A stretch of DNA of 64,000 nt from Benincasa hispida. Taxonomy: Eukaryota; Streptophyta; Magnoliopsida; Cucurbitales; Cucurbitaceae. Shown in pieces: positions 48,341-58,430 of the stretch. Numbering within the stretch: the first letter of the stretch is position 1; each line of letters starts with the position of its first letter. The translations under genes were made by a program, and so were the position numbers. The notes below the pieces were generated by a model. That model was not told the DNA's origin. It searched no databases and saw only the letters and a program-made list of their open reading frames with translations. The DNA lies in NCBI RefSeq assembly GCF_009727055.1, contig NC_052356.1:5449363-5513362 (forward strand). Reading direction: 5' to 3'.

Positions 48341-49855
48341 AGCCATCAAAGAAGCATAGAGAATATTTCTCATATCCTCAACTTCTTGAGGTGTCTTAGG
48401 ACATTGTTCATTTGACAGATGAATTCCATGTTTGAAAGGCAATAGATCCTTTTTGGAATTTTGCATTTTATATCTAGACAACATTTTGTCTATATAAGAT
48501 GCTTGAGACATGGCTAGTGTCTTGTTCTTGCGATTCCAAACAATTTGGATTCTAAGAATATACTGTGCATTTCCTAAAACTTTCATTTGGAATTGTGTAT
48601 CTAGCCATTGCTTGACGTCAGTAAGATATCATATATCATTTCCAATGAGTAGAATATCATCGACATATAAAACCAAGAACACTACAACATAATTAATGAT
48701 TTTTTTGTAAACACAAGGCTCGTCAACATTCTGTTCAAAACCATAAGATTTGATTGCAGTATCAAACCTTATATTCTAGGATCTAGAAGCTTGTTTTAAT
48801 CCATAAATAGATTTCTCAAGCTTACAAACCTTTTGTTCTTGATCCTGAACTATAAACCCCTCTGGTTGAATCATATAGATACTCTCTTCAAGATTGCCAT
48901 TAAAAAAGGTTGTCTTGACATTCATTTGCCAAATTCATAGTCATAAAAAGTTGCAATGGATAAGAGTATTCTTATCGACTTTAACATTGCAACGGGAGAG
49001 AGAGTTTCTTCATAGTCCACTCATTCTCTTTGGGTATAACCCTTTGCCACAAGTCGAGCCTTAAAAGTCTGTATTTTACTGGCTTGATCTCGTTTTCTCT
49101 TGTAGCCATTTGCAACCAATTGGTTTTACATCACTTGGTTTATCTACAAAAGTTCAGACTGAATTAAAGTACATTGACTCCATTTTGAGGTCCATAACTT
49201 TTATCCACTGGTCACGGTTCACATCATTCATTGCGATCAATGGATCCTCTATGCCCTCATCAGGTATGATGATTTGAGTTTTAGCTAAACCCAAATAACG
49301 GTCAGGCTGATGAACAACCCTCCCATTACGTCGAGGCATTCTCAACTCTTGAGAAGGATGTGACTGACCAGAAATACTAGCTTTATCTACTACTTTAGTA
49401 GATGAACTAGGTATATTTGTAGCGTCTTTTGAAATTTCTTTCAACACTATTTTACTGCATTTGATGATTTCTAATGTGGTCTTCCTCTAAGAATGTGGCA
49501 TTTGATACAAATACCTTATTTTTTCGAGGATGATAAAACAGACCAACCCTTGTTTCCCTTGGATAACCTACAAATAGACATAACTTTGAACGATGTTCCA
49601 ATTTCTTGGGATTTTGTACCAACACATGTGTTAACAACCCCAAATTCTAAAGTGACGTAAACTACTTTTACACCATTTCCATAACTCATAAGGTGTTTCT
49701 GAAACACCTTTAGAGGGAACGTTGTTCAAAATATGGACAACAGATTCAAGTGCATATCCCTAAAAGGAATCAGGCAATTGAGCATAGCTCATCATAGAGC
49801 GAACGATATCTAATAAGGTTCGGTTTTTTCTTTTTGATACATCGTTCTACAAAAA
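48341..49855 (-). pseudogene. Copia pol fragment: integrase C-terminus and reverse transcriptase
   Basis: On the minus strand, the integrase end is recognisable in KLCLFVGYPRETRVG and NATFLEED (49643-49452). The linker includes MPRRNGRVVHQPDRYLG (about 49360-49310). Reverse transcriptase includes RNRKNKTLAMSQASYIDKM (about 48530) up to DMRNILYAS (about 48350), where it runs into the LTR. Gag, protease and the first half of integrase are missing between the primer-binding site and 49855. Many stops. Confidence 0.85.
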
Positions 49856-49960
49856 AAACTTAATTTAATTGCCAAAACCTAAAAGCCATTTTAGTTTCCA
49901 ATCTCAATTTTATCTAATAAACTGATACACACCACATGCAATTGAGTAAAATTAAAACAT

Positions 49961-49972
49961 GCTCTGATACCA
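49961..49972 (-). promoter_or_regulatory. Primer-binding site of the minus-strand copia element
   Basis: The complement of TGGTATCAGAGC, two bases from the LTR end at 49975. Confidence 0.92.
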
Positions 49973-49974
49973 TA

Positions 49975-51956
49975 TGATTGAAAAATAGGCATGCGCAGCG
50001 GAATTGAGGACCAATTTTACTCTAATTGTACAAAAAATAACATACAACTCTAAATTAATTAATTAGGGTTTTTTGAAATATTACCGTTGAAGCTCCAAAA
50101 ATGCTTCTATCTCTGCCCGAACACAAACCGGATAACCACTAGAGCTGATCTACTATCCTCTGGACTCAGAACCGGGTTGTGGGACCCGATGGAAAAAGAA
50201 ATTGAGAGAGAGATGGAAATAGGAGATGGATTTTTTGGGTTGGGTTTGAGTTTTGATATTTCTAAAAAAATGGGAATTTTTTCCAGCCCAATTTAGAAAC
50301 TAATTTTGGCAAAATTATCAAAAGTTCTCTATTCAAATTGAAGACCCAAATTTATAGAAAAACCATGCAAAAATTGCATAAAACAAATTCATAAAAACCC
50401 AGCACCTCAAAATCCACTATCTAAATGGGTTTGATGTCTCCACTATAAGCCAACACCTAACCCATTATCTTGTTAGTAGAATTATCCAATAAAAAGTTTG
50501 GATTTTCCCACTAACTTTAGTCAAAGGGCAAAATGGTAATTTTGTCAAAGTCAAATTTTGACCGAAAAGTCAACATTTTGACTTTTTATGATTTTTTTCC
50601 GTGTTGACTAATTTTGACCTCCCGAGCATGAATCCGTATTCATTTTCTCGAAATTCAAATCACATTTGAATATAAGATCGGTTAAAGTTTGACTTTTCAA
50701 AGTCAAAAGACAATTCTTTGACTTTTTACATCTTTGACCATTTCTATTATTTTCGAGCTTCCGAATATGGACGTATTCATATTCTTGATATTTAAATCAC
50801 ATTTAATCATTAAAGTTGTATCTCTAAACTGAAAACCGACCACTATATCACATATGCTTGTCGGTTTCTCTCTCTTCATCTAATTTGAACAATCCGAATC
50901 ATTCTATCATACTGTTTTAAGTTTATTCAATATGAGCTAGTAGGGGAACCTAATGGGCCTATAGATCATGGGCTCCAACAATCCGATATTAGCTGGCTAA
51001 ACTCTTTTAGACGGAGCTAATCAACATTCATTAACTAACGGGTTATTCCACTATAGTCCCGTAGTTGCACTCTCCTTACTATAGATATATTTTTGTCCAT
51101 ATGATATAACCATGATTAGTAAGCTAATTCTTCACAAGTTGTTTGTAATCTCGGTTGGGTCATAAAAACCGTTTTACCCCCAAGACGACAATCTTATTCC
51201 TTAAGTTCCACTGATCCTCTAATGAACAATTGGTTTAAGGTCCAACCTATAAACCAAATCCCTCTCCGACCAAGGAGAGGGTGGGGCCCCTTGTTTAAGA
51301 CCTGGATTCAGTACTAAAGGGAACAACCTATCTACTATTCCTATAACGGGTAGAAGTGAATTCCGTCTTGCACCCTATGTTCCCAGCTATCCACCTGATC
51401 TTATCCCTGAAATGGGAGGCTTATTGGGGCTAGCGATAATGAGCTGCCCTCACCTATGCAGATCTAAGGATAATTCCGAGTGAACAGGAGTTCATAGTTA
51501 GCTCAGGATTAAGATTAAGTTATCTAGGTCATCAATTAACGAAATAGTCAATTTTATACATAAAACGGCGTTTAGAACATAAAAAGTGACTATTTCATGG
51601 TTCAGTGTAAACTCTTTACATAGCATGTCCTCACTTTCATGTCTCCACGTGAACGATTTAGGATCACATCATTTGTACTAACTACAAAATGAGCCGCATC
51701 CATAGTGTCCCCAAAATAAGGCGCCCAACCTTATTCATATACTATAGACCATTTTGGTTATATATTTGAACTTGATCCACATTTATGCACTACATAAAGT
51801 TCAAACTTAAACTTAATAACCTCGGATCCTTAGTTTATTGGATTCATGAATATAGAATTTAATTTTACTAAATATTTTCAATAACAACTTTATTGAACAA
51901 GAATATGATATTACAAACTACGAGTTTTAAGACATAAAATCCAACGGCTTGAATAT
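49975..51956 (-). repeat. Copia 5' LTR, minus orientation, 1,982 bp
   Basis: On the minus strand it begins at 51956 (expected TGTTGG, first base changed) and ends CAATCA at 49975. It is collinear with 46496-48340 in inverse orientation. Confidence 0.88.
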
Positions 51957-54239
51957 GAAGTCCCTCTACAATACATAAGGAATGATGATGATGTTCGCTT
52001 CCTTCTTTTCGAGAATACCTTAATAGACTTCAGTTATCTGTAACGCTGAAATCAAATCAGGACAAAAATATTAGAATGGAGTTTGGAAATGTGAGTTATG
52101 ATGATACAACTGTGGACAAATAATATGAGGAATCATATCAGTTTTGTCAGGAAGAGGAGGATATTCCATTGTTTACCAATGCTGTACAATCAACATTATC
52201 ACTAGACAATGACCACACTAATCCAACAAGATTGAATTCAAAATTGGGCAGTACTTCGGTTGTTGGTAATTAGAGACCATCTAGATTCGATTATATGTAT
52301 TGTGGTAATTCAGAGCAAAGTTGTGGTCCTTCATTGGATGTTAATGAGCAACCAACATGATTGAATGAAATGGATCGTGATCATGGAGATGTGCATCGTT
52401 CTACAGCAGTTTTAGTGGTTCCACCATTTGTGTATTCAAGTCATAGGGCAGAGTTGATTATGCCTGATACCTCTTCATCTTGGACAGAGGACGTTGAAGT
52501 TGGTCAACTATTTTTGAATAAAAGACTTGAAAATGAGATTATCTATTTTGTCCATCAACAAAAATTTTGAATTGAGAGTCGGGAAGTCAACCAAATCTTT
52601 GTTCACTGTCAAATGTATTGGGGAGACTTGTAAGTGGAGCATTCGTGCAGTGCAAATGGTAAAGTTTGATATATTCAAGATCACAAAGTACTGCAGTTTG
52701 CACACATGTTCCATTAGAATTCTGAATCACGACCATAGACAAGCAACTACTACGGTTGTTGGTCAGTTGATTAAAGATAAGTTCACGGGAATATGACGTA
52801 TTTATAAACCTTGTCATATCGTTGAGGATATGAGGAGAGATTATGGCGTGAACATAAGTTATGATAAAGCGTGACGTGCAAGGGAAGTTGTGTATGATCT
52901 CATTAGAGGTACATCGGAATACTCATACTCCATACTACATGATTATGGAGAAGCGTTAAAAATAGAGAATCCAGATACAGTTTTTGAGATCGAACTTAAA
53001 GATGAGGTGCATTTCAAGTATATGTTTATGCATTAGGGCCGTGTATTAGAGGTTTCACAATTTGTCGGCCTGTGATAATTGTTGATGGGTCGCACTTGAA
53101 AAGAAAATACAAAGGCACCATGTTGGTTGCGGTTTATATGGACAGGAACAATCGATTATACCAACTAGCATATGCAATAGTGGACAATGAAACTGATCGA
53201 TCATGGAAATGGTTTATGTCAAACTTGAAATGCAGTATCGGAGAATTCGATAATCTTGTGTTTGTGTCTGATCGATTGGTATCTATCAGCAATGCTATTC
53301 GTGCATTTTTTTCCACGACATTTCATGGATTGTGCACATGGTACATAGAACAAAATCTTGTTACAAACTTTAAGGATAACATGGTTATTGGTATATTTAG
53401 AGATGTAGCAAGGGCATTTCGCATGACAGAGTTCCAGAAAAAATCGGACGAATTCCGTAGTTTTCGAGACGGTACTGTCATGAAATATTTAAAAGACATT
53501 TGTCTTCAAAGGTGGGCACAGGTTTACCAAATAGAACAAACATATGATAACATGACATCCAACAATGCAGGGTGTTTCAATTCGTTGACTAAAGAGTATC
53601 GACTATTGCCCATAGTATGCTTGATTGAACATGTTAGAGGAATGCTCTAATCGTGGTTCTACGAATGGAGGAATTTCTGGGCATCTCGAACGACATTGCA
53701 CTCTGAGTACTGTGAAACTCGATTGGCAAGTGAGGCCGATAAGGGAAAACGATATCGGGTTGAGCCTATTGATTGTTATCGGGTCCACGTGCGAGATAAT
53801 CGATTGACGGTATTGTCAATCTTCACAGGAAGGAATACATGTGTAAGGAATTTGACTCACTTGGTATCCCGTGTTCGCATGCAATTGTTGCTGCCAAGGA
53901 ACGAAATATACCCATTCAGAGTCTTTGCAGTCGATTTTATACAATGGGCTCTCTAATGACTACGTATGCAGAGCCTATAAATCCACTTGGGCACATCTGA
54001 ATGGAAGAGACCTCTTAGATATGTAGAAAAGACTATCCTTCCTCTGAAGTTTGTGGTACAAGCCAGAGGACGGAGAGTGAGAAGAATACCATCCAAAGGA
54101 GAATTTTGAAGACAAATGAAATGTGGTCGGTGTGGGAATTATGGGCATAACCGCCAAAATTATAGTGAACCGCTCAGATCCGTGCGACGTGATGAAAATG
54201 CCAGAAACTGTGACACAAACACCTCTCATCTAGTTTAGT
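51957..54239 (+). pseudogene. MULE transposase in left arm and loop, broken
   Basis: MuDR-type transposase. Its N-terminal domain begins before the copia composite (LKSHIYRVTNVSLSEFD, about 46281-46340). The central part has the plant MuDR DNA-binding region (about 52527-52790). The DDE transposase domain (53072-53650) contains VDGSHLKRKYKG (first Asp), FVSDRLVS (second Asp) and NNAGCFNSL. A SWIM zinc finger follows (CKEFDSLGIPCSHA, Cys at 53842 and 53872, His at 53878). A zinc knuckle lies near 54122 (CGRCGNYGHNRQNY), whose last cysteine is replaced by Tyr. Stops and frameshifts between these parts make it non-functional. Confidence 0.88.
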
Positions 54240-54480
54240 TTATAACTAACTTCCGTTCGTAGAACCACGATAGGCATAATTAATCACGATGGGACAAAAA
54301 GCTGATGACAGTCGAATCCGAATTAAGTTGACAGCCGTTAACGATCACAAGTACGATCAGCTTTTTGTTCACAAATATTCGGCGCATTAGTCATGAATTA
54401 AAGTCGTCCCATCTGTACAATCATGAGAGAGAAGCCGCCGTTCACCTTGGATGTCTATAAATACCAAGGGCAGCCTTCAC
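54240..54480. other. MULE loop spacer with unique segment
   Basis: An inverted match of about 16 bases (TCGTGGTTCTACGAA near 53653; its complement near 54257) resumes the arm homology beyond a non-matching segment. So 54273-54480 replaces about 38 bases of the left arm. It contains a TATAAATACC word (about 54457). No coding sequence. Confidence 0.5.
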
Positions 54481-56414
54481 CATGGGTAATAGTTGATACT
54501 CTTTAGTTAACGAATTGAAGCACTCTGCACTGTTGGATGTCATGTTATCATATCTTCGTTCTATTTGGTAAACCCGTGCCCACCTTTGAAGACCGATGTC
54601 TTCCAGATATTTCATGACAACACCGTCTCAAACACTACGGAGTTCGTCCCATTTTGTTTGACACTTTGTCATGCGAAATGCCCTTGCTGCATCTCTAAAT
54701 ATCCCAACAACTGTGTTATATTTAAAGTTTGTAACAAGATTTTGTTCTATGTGCTATGTGCACAATCCATGAAATGTCGTGGGAAAAAATACACGAATAA
54801 CATCGCTGATAGATACCAACCGATCAGACACAAACACCAAATTATCGGGTTCTTCGATATTGCATTTCAAGTTTGACATAAACCATTTCCATGATCGATC
54901 GGTTTCATTGTCCACTATTGCATATGCTAGTGGGTATAATCGATTGTTCCCGTCCATAAAAACCACAACCAACATGGTGCCTTTGTATCAAGTGTGACTC
55001 ATTAACAATTATTACAGGCCGACAGCTTGCGAAACCTCTAATACAAGGTTCTAATGCTATAAACATATACTTGAAATGTACCTCATCTTCAAGTTCGATC
55101 TCAAAGTCTGTATTTGGATTCTCTATTTTTAAAGCTTCTCCATAAGCATGTAGTATGGAGTATGAGTATTCTGAATTACCTCTAGTGAGATCATACGCGG
55201 CTTCCCTTGTACGCCACGCTTTATCATAACTTATGTTCACGCCATAATCTCTCCTCATATCCTCAACGATATGACAAGGTTTATAAATACGTCATATTCC
55301 CGTGAACTTATCTTTAATCAACTAACCGACAACCGTAGCAGTTGCTTGTCTATGGTCGTGATTCAGAATTCCAATGGAACATGTGTGCAAACTGCAGTAC
55401 TTTGTGATCTTGAATATATCAGACCCTTCCATTTTTGCTGTACGAAGGCTCTATTTATAAGTTTCTCCAATACATTTGACAGTGAACAAAGATTTGGTTG
55501 ATTTCCTGACCTTAAATTCAAAATTTTTGTTGATGGACAAAATAGATAATCTCATTTTCAAGTCATTTTTACTAAAAAATAGTTGACCAACTTCAACGTT
55601 TTCTGTCCCAGATGAAGAGGTACCAGACATAATCAACTCTGTTTTATGACTTGAAGACACAGATGGTGGAACCACTGAAGCTGCTGTAGAACGACGTATA
55701 TCTCTATGATCACGATTCATTTCATTCAATCTCGTTAGTTGCTCATTAACATCCACTGAAGGACCACAACTTTGCTCTGGATGACCACAATCCATATAAT
55801 TGAATATAGATGGTCTCTCATTACCAACAACTGAAGTACCGCCCAATTCTGAATTCAATCTTGTTGGATTAGCGGTCGTTGTTTAGTGATAATGTTGATG
55901 GTACAATGTTGGTAGACAATGATCCTCTTCCTGATGAAACTGATATGATTCTTCGTATTGTCTTTCCACAGTCGTATCATCATAACTCACATTTCCAAAC
56001 CCTATTAATATTTTCGTCCTGATTCGATTTCAACGTTATAGATAACTGAAATCTACTAAGGTCTTCTCGAAAAAGAAGGAAGCGAACATCATCATCATTC
56101 CTTATGTATTGTGGAGGGGCTTTATATTCAAGCTTATATTTAACTCTCAATATAAGATCAAACTCTGAAGAACTGACATTTGTAACCCTGTAAATGTGAG
56201 ATTTAAGTTCTTCATACTTCAATGAAACTTGCACAATGATTCCTGTCAACTCTCCAAGAGAACATTTGTTATTAAGTTGTACAAGCAATTGAAGTGTACT
56301 CTCACTCTCTCTTAATCTCGCTCTTTCTCTTACTCTTGCTCTCTCTCTCAATACAAAATTTTGTAATGCTACATTTCCAGAAATAACACAACAAAAATAA
56401 TTAAACAGACTCAA
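54481..56414 (-). pseudogene. MULE transposase in right arm, truncated and broken
   Basis: An inverted copy of the left-arm gene. Open stretches are 56414-55980 (N-terminal domain with LKSHIYRVTNVSSSEFD), 55858-55451, 55258-54905 (RRDYGVNISYDKAWRTRE) and 54975-54754 (NETDRSWKWFMSNLK, FVSDRLVS). It is less interrupted than the left copy. The first catalytic Asp is changed (IIVNESHL instead of IIVDGSHL), a frameshift follows, and the gene stops before the SWIM and zinc-knuckle parts, so this copy can never have encoded a full transposase in its present form. Confidence 0.85.
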
Positions 56415-56834
56415 AATAATGAAACACCTTTCTGAAAAACCTGTTTCGTTCTGAAAAAGCCTCGTCTTGGAAATCCCCGTTCGAATAATCTCCGTTCAAC
56501 AAAACACCGTTGAAAAATAGAGAAGTAATCACCGTTGAAATGAAGTTTAGAGTTTATATTGTGTTTAGGTATTATTGATTTGAGGCTTCCGTCATGAAAA
56601 TTGTCAAATCATTCGTACATTGACGAGTCATCACATCAAACCAGGGAATTTCAAGCGAGAGCGAGAGTGTTTAATCAGACGAGAGCGAGACTTACCTCGT
56701 GAGGCACTCGTGAGGGAAATTTACGTAATTTGGTATGACGATGATGTCAACAGAGAGTCAATTGACACTATTTTTTAAAAATGGGTCATTTGACATTTTG
56801 GACTCAAAAAATAGGTCATCCGTACAAATTTCCC

Positions 56835-57100
56835 ATGAGACTTCCAATCATAAATAGTAGTGACAACCCTTCCCCAAAGGGCTTGATGTTCAAGCATAAA
56901 CCTCACTTACATTAGGAGCACTCTATTTCTTTTTCTTTTTTTCTCTAATAAGAAAAACCCCACTTCCTGCCACAAAAACCTCTTCTCTTGGTGAGAGTTC
57001 TCTTGGCGAATCAGGTGCCATTTTCCCATTTCTTCATTTTGATTGGTGGTGTCATTGCCAGTTTCCATATGGATGTTTGGGCTACCATCGCAAACACTGT
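56835..57100 (-). pseudogene. LINE fragment, upstream part
   Basis: On the minus strand, ALWGRVVTTIYDW (about 56840-56885), preceded by KNRVLLM and a RFMLEHQ word, matches the region ahead of zf-RVT in plant LINE proteins. It continues at 45551 across the MULE. The right limit is uncertain. Confidence 0.6.
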
Positions 57101-57600
57101 ATTATAGAAATGAACACTTATCTTTCTCATCCATAGCAACCAACGGACTTGGCTTTTTCTTGTTTAACCTATAAATTTAAACTGCAGATCCGTTGTGTTT
57201 TTTATTCACTTGAGATGTGCTTTGGCACTTGTTCCTTGTCATAGAACCTAAATATCCCCCTCTCCCTCCCCATTGACTTCTCTCACTCCCCCATCAACTT
57301 TGGATCTGATTTTTTTTTCTTACATCACTTTTCCCCCCGCTACTTATTAGTTAAATGCATTCCTACCCTGGCTAGATCATGTTCATAATTGTTTCCTAAT
57401 TGATAGAAAAGTTGTGTTACTATACGTATAATATGACCTCATCGTTTTGATCTTCTGCTTGGAGTCTGAATCAGTCTAGGGTAGGTGGTGGTATATTGAA
57501 CATCCATTAGAAGGACAAAAGAACGAATACAAAGGGTAACAGTCACAGAAAACAAGGGATGAAGATAGCACAAGGATACAATAACCAAAACAAGTGAATT
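57101..57600. other. No gene seen
   Basis: Mixed non-coding sequence between the LINE remnant and the LTR remnant. The missing FRS exon was looked for here and not found. Confidence 0.4.
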
Positions 57601-57830
57601 TGTAAGACTCCTAGTAGTATAATTAGTAAATAATTAGTAGCGAGCATATTCTAGTAATTAGACATGAAATTTGTTACTTCTTTTGGGTTATAAATAGTAT
57701 GTGAGAGGAAGGTTAGAGAGTGAAGAATTTAGCAGGATTTTCTAATTTGGGAGAGTCTAGTCCTCTCGAAAGGGAGTTCATTTTTCAATATATTTCTATA
57801 TTGAATTGTTCTCGAGTTTATTCCAATGCA
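57601..57830 (+). repeat. Diverged LTR remnant related to the LARD-like element
   Basis: It starts TGTAAGACTCCTAGTAG. It then shares TTGGGTTATAAATAG, TTGGGAGAGTCTAGTCC and CTCTCGAAAG-like words in order with the reverse complement of 45156-45484. The end is diverged, and no target duplication could be assigned. Confidence 0.6.
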
Positions 57831-58058
57831 TCCAAACTAAACTAGTTGATTGTTTTTGGGTTTTATACTTCAGAAAACTGAACTGACCTATAAATGGTCA
57901 GTCGGCTTGCACTCCCATCTCCAATTACGAGTAAACAAGACAGAGTAATGTCCATAAAATACACTCCTGATCCTTGGTTGGCTATTTACTCAACTACAGA
58001 TAATGAGAAACCTACGTTTGGTTTGGATGCAAGTATGATATTGGTTTCTCCTTTCCAG

Positions 58059-58430
58059 ATACCAGATAGCTATCTTCCCGTACGATGGAGAAGGATAAGC
58101 ATGCCCTGGGCAAAGCTCCTTCCAAGTACTGAAATGATCGATCATGCTGAAAGGATTCAGGTGTTGCAGAGCATGGTGACAAATCTTGTTACTACTGAAT
58201 CTGCAAAGTCCAGAGAGAGGCTTGATATCACAACCGAGCAAGTGTCGCTCCTCTTATCCATCCCGCACGGCGCGAGGGAACATCCCACATCATTGCCAGC
58301 CTCTAAAGGGATGTTTCTACCCTACACAGCAACTTGTAACTTTTGTTGTAAACTAAAACTAGGAAACAGAGTGAGTTACGGGAAGAACATTCTGCATGGA
58401 GCGAGGCCGAGTGATCAGTTTAAAGGCTAA
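58059..58430 (+). pseudogene. FRS11: FRS11-like pseudogene, last exon
   Basis: After an acceptor (CCTTTCCAG, AG at 58057-58058) the frame reads IPDSYLPVRWRRIS, ERIQVLQSMVTNLV, ESAKSRERLDITTEQVSLLLS and REHPTSLPASK. This is the conserved C-terminal part of FRS11-type proteins. A few extra codons (IPHGA region, about 58258-58272) interrupt the expected SRIREHP text, and the stop at 58428-58430 follows a tail that I do not recognise. The preceding exon, which in this family carries the SWIM zinc finger (CSCxxF...CxH), was not found anywhere between 35284 and 58058. Confidence 0.85.

Larger units (their letters stand above)
46371..51956. mobile_element. Copia-derived composite with two LTRs in inverted orientation
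   Basis: It interrupts the left MULE arm. The left part has a short copia 3' internal remnant with polypurine tract (46371-46495), then an LTR in plus orientation (46496-48340). The middle (48341-49960) is a minus-strand copia pol remnant. The right part is a primer-binding site and an LTR in minus orientation (49961-51956). The flanks ACTTA (46366-46370) and GCTTG (51957-51961) look like a diverged 5-bp target duplication. The uninterrupted right MULE arm shows AAGCTTGAA at the same place. Confidence 0.8.
45552..56834. mobile_element. Mutator-like element with about 2.4-kb terminal inverted repeats, 9-bp TSD
   Basis: The outermost 15+ bases are inverted (GGGAAATTTGTACGG at 45552; its complement ends at 56834). 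Flanks are ATGAGAGTT (45543-45551) and ATGAGACTT (56835-56843), the 9-bp duplication typical of Mutator elements with one mismatch. The arms are 45552-46370 plus 51957-53615 on the left and 54481-56834 on the right, inverted and similar throughout, each containing the 5' two-thirds of a transposase gene. The left arm was later interrupted at 46371-51956. The loop (53616-54480) holds the unique transposase 3' part. The MULE alone would be about 5.7 kb. Confidence 0.88.

Noticed and set aside
45552..56834. Two independent MULEs inserted back to back
   Set aside because: A single 9-bp duplication flanks the whole unit and neither inner end shows MULE termini, so one palindromic element is simpler. 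It is not fully excluded.
57894..58058. Upstream part of the open frame joined to the last FRS exon
   Set aside because: It reads through an intron: a good acceptor lies at 58057-58058, and the text before it does not resemble FRS proteins.
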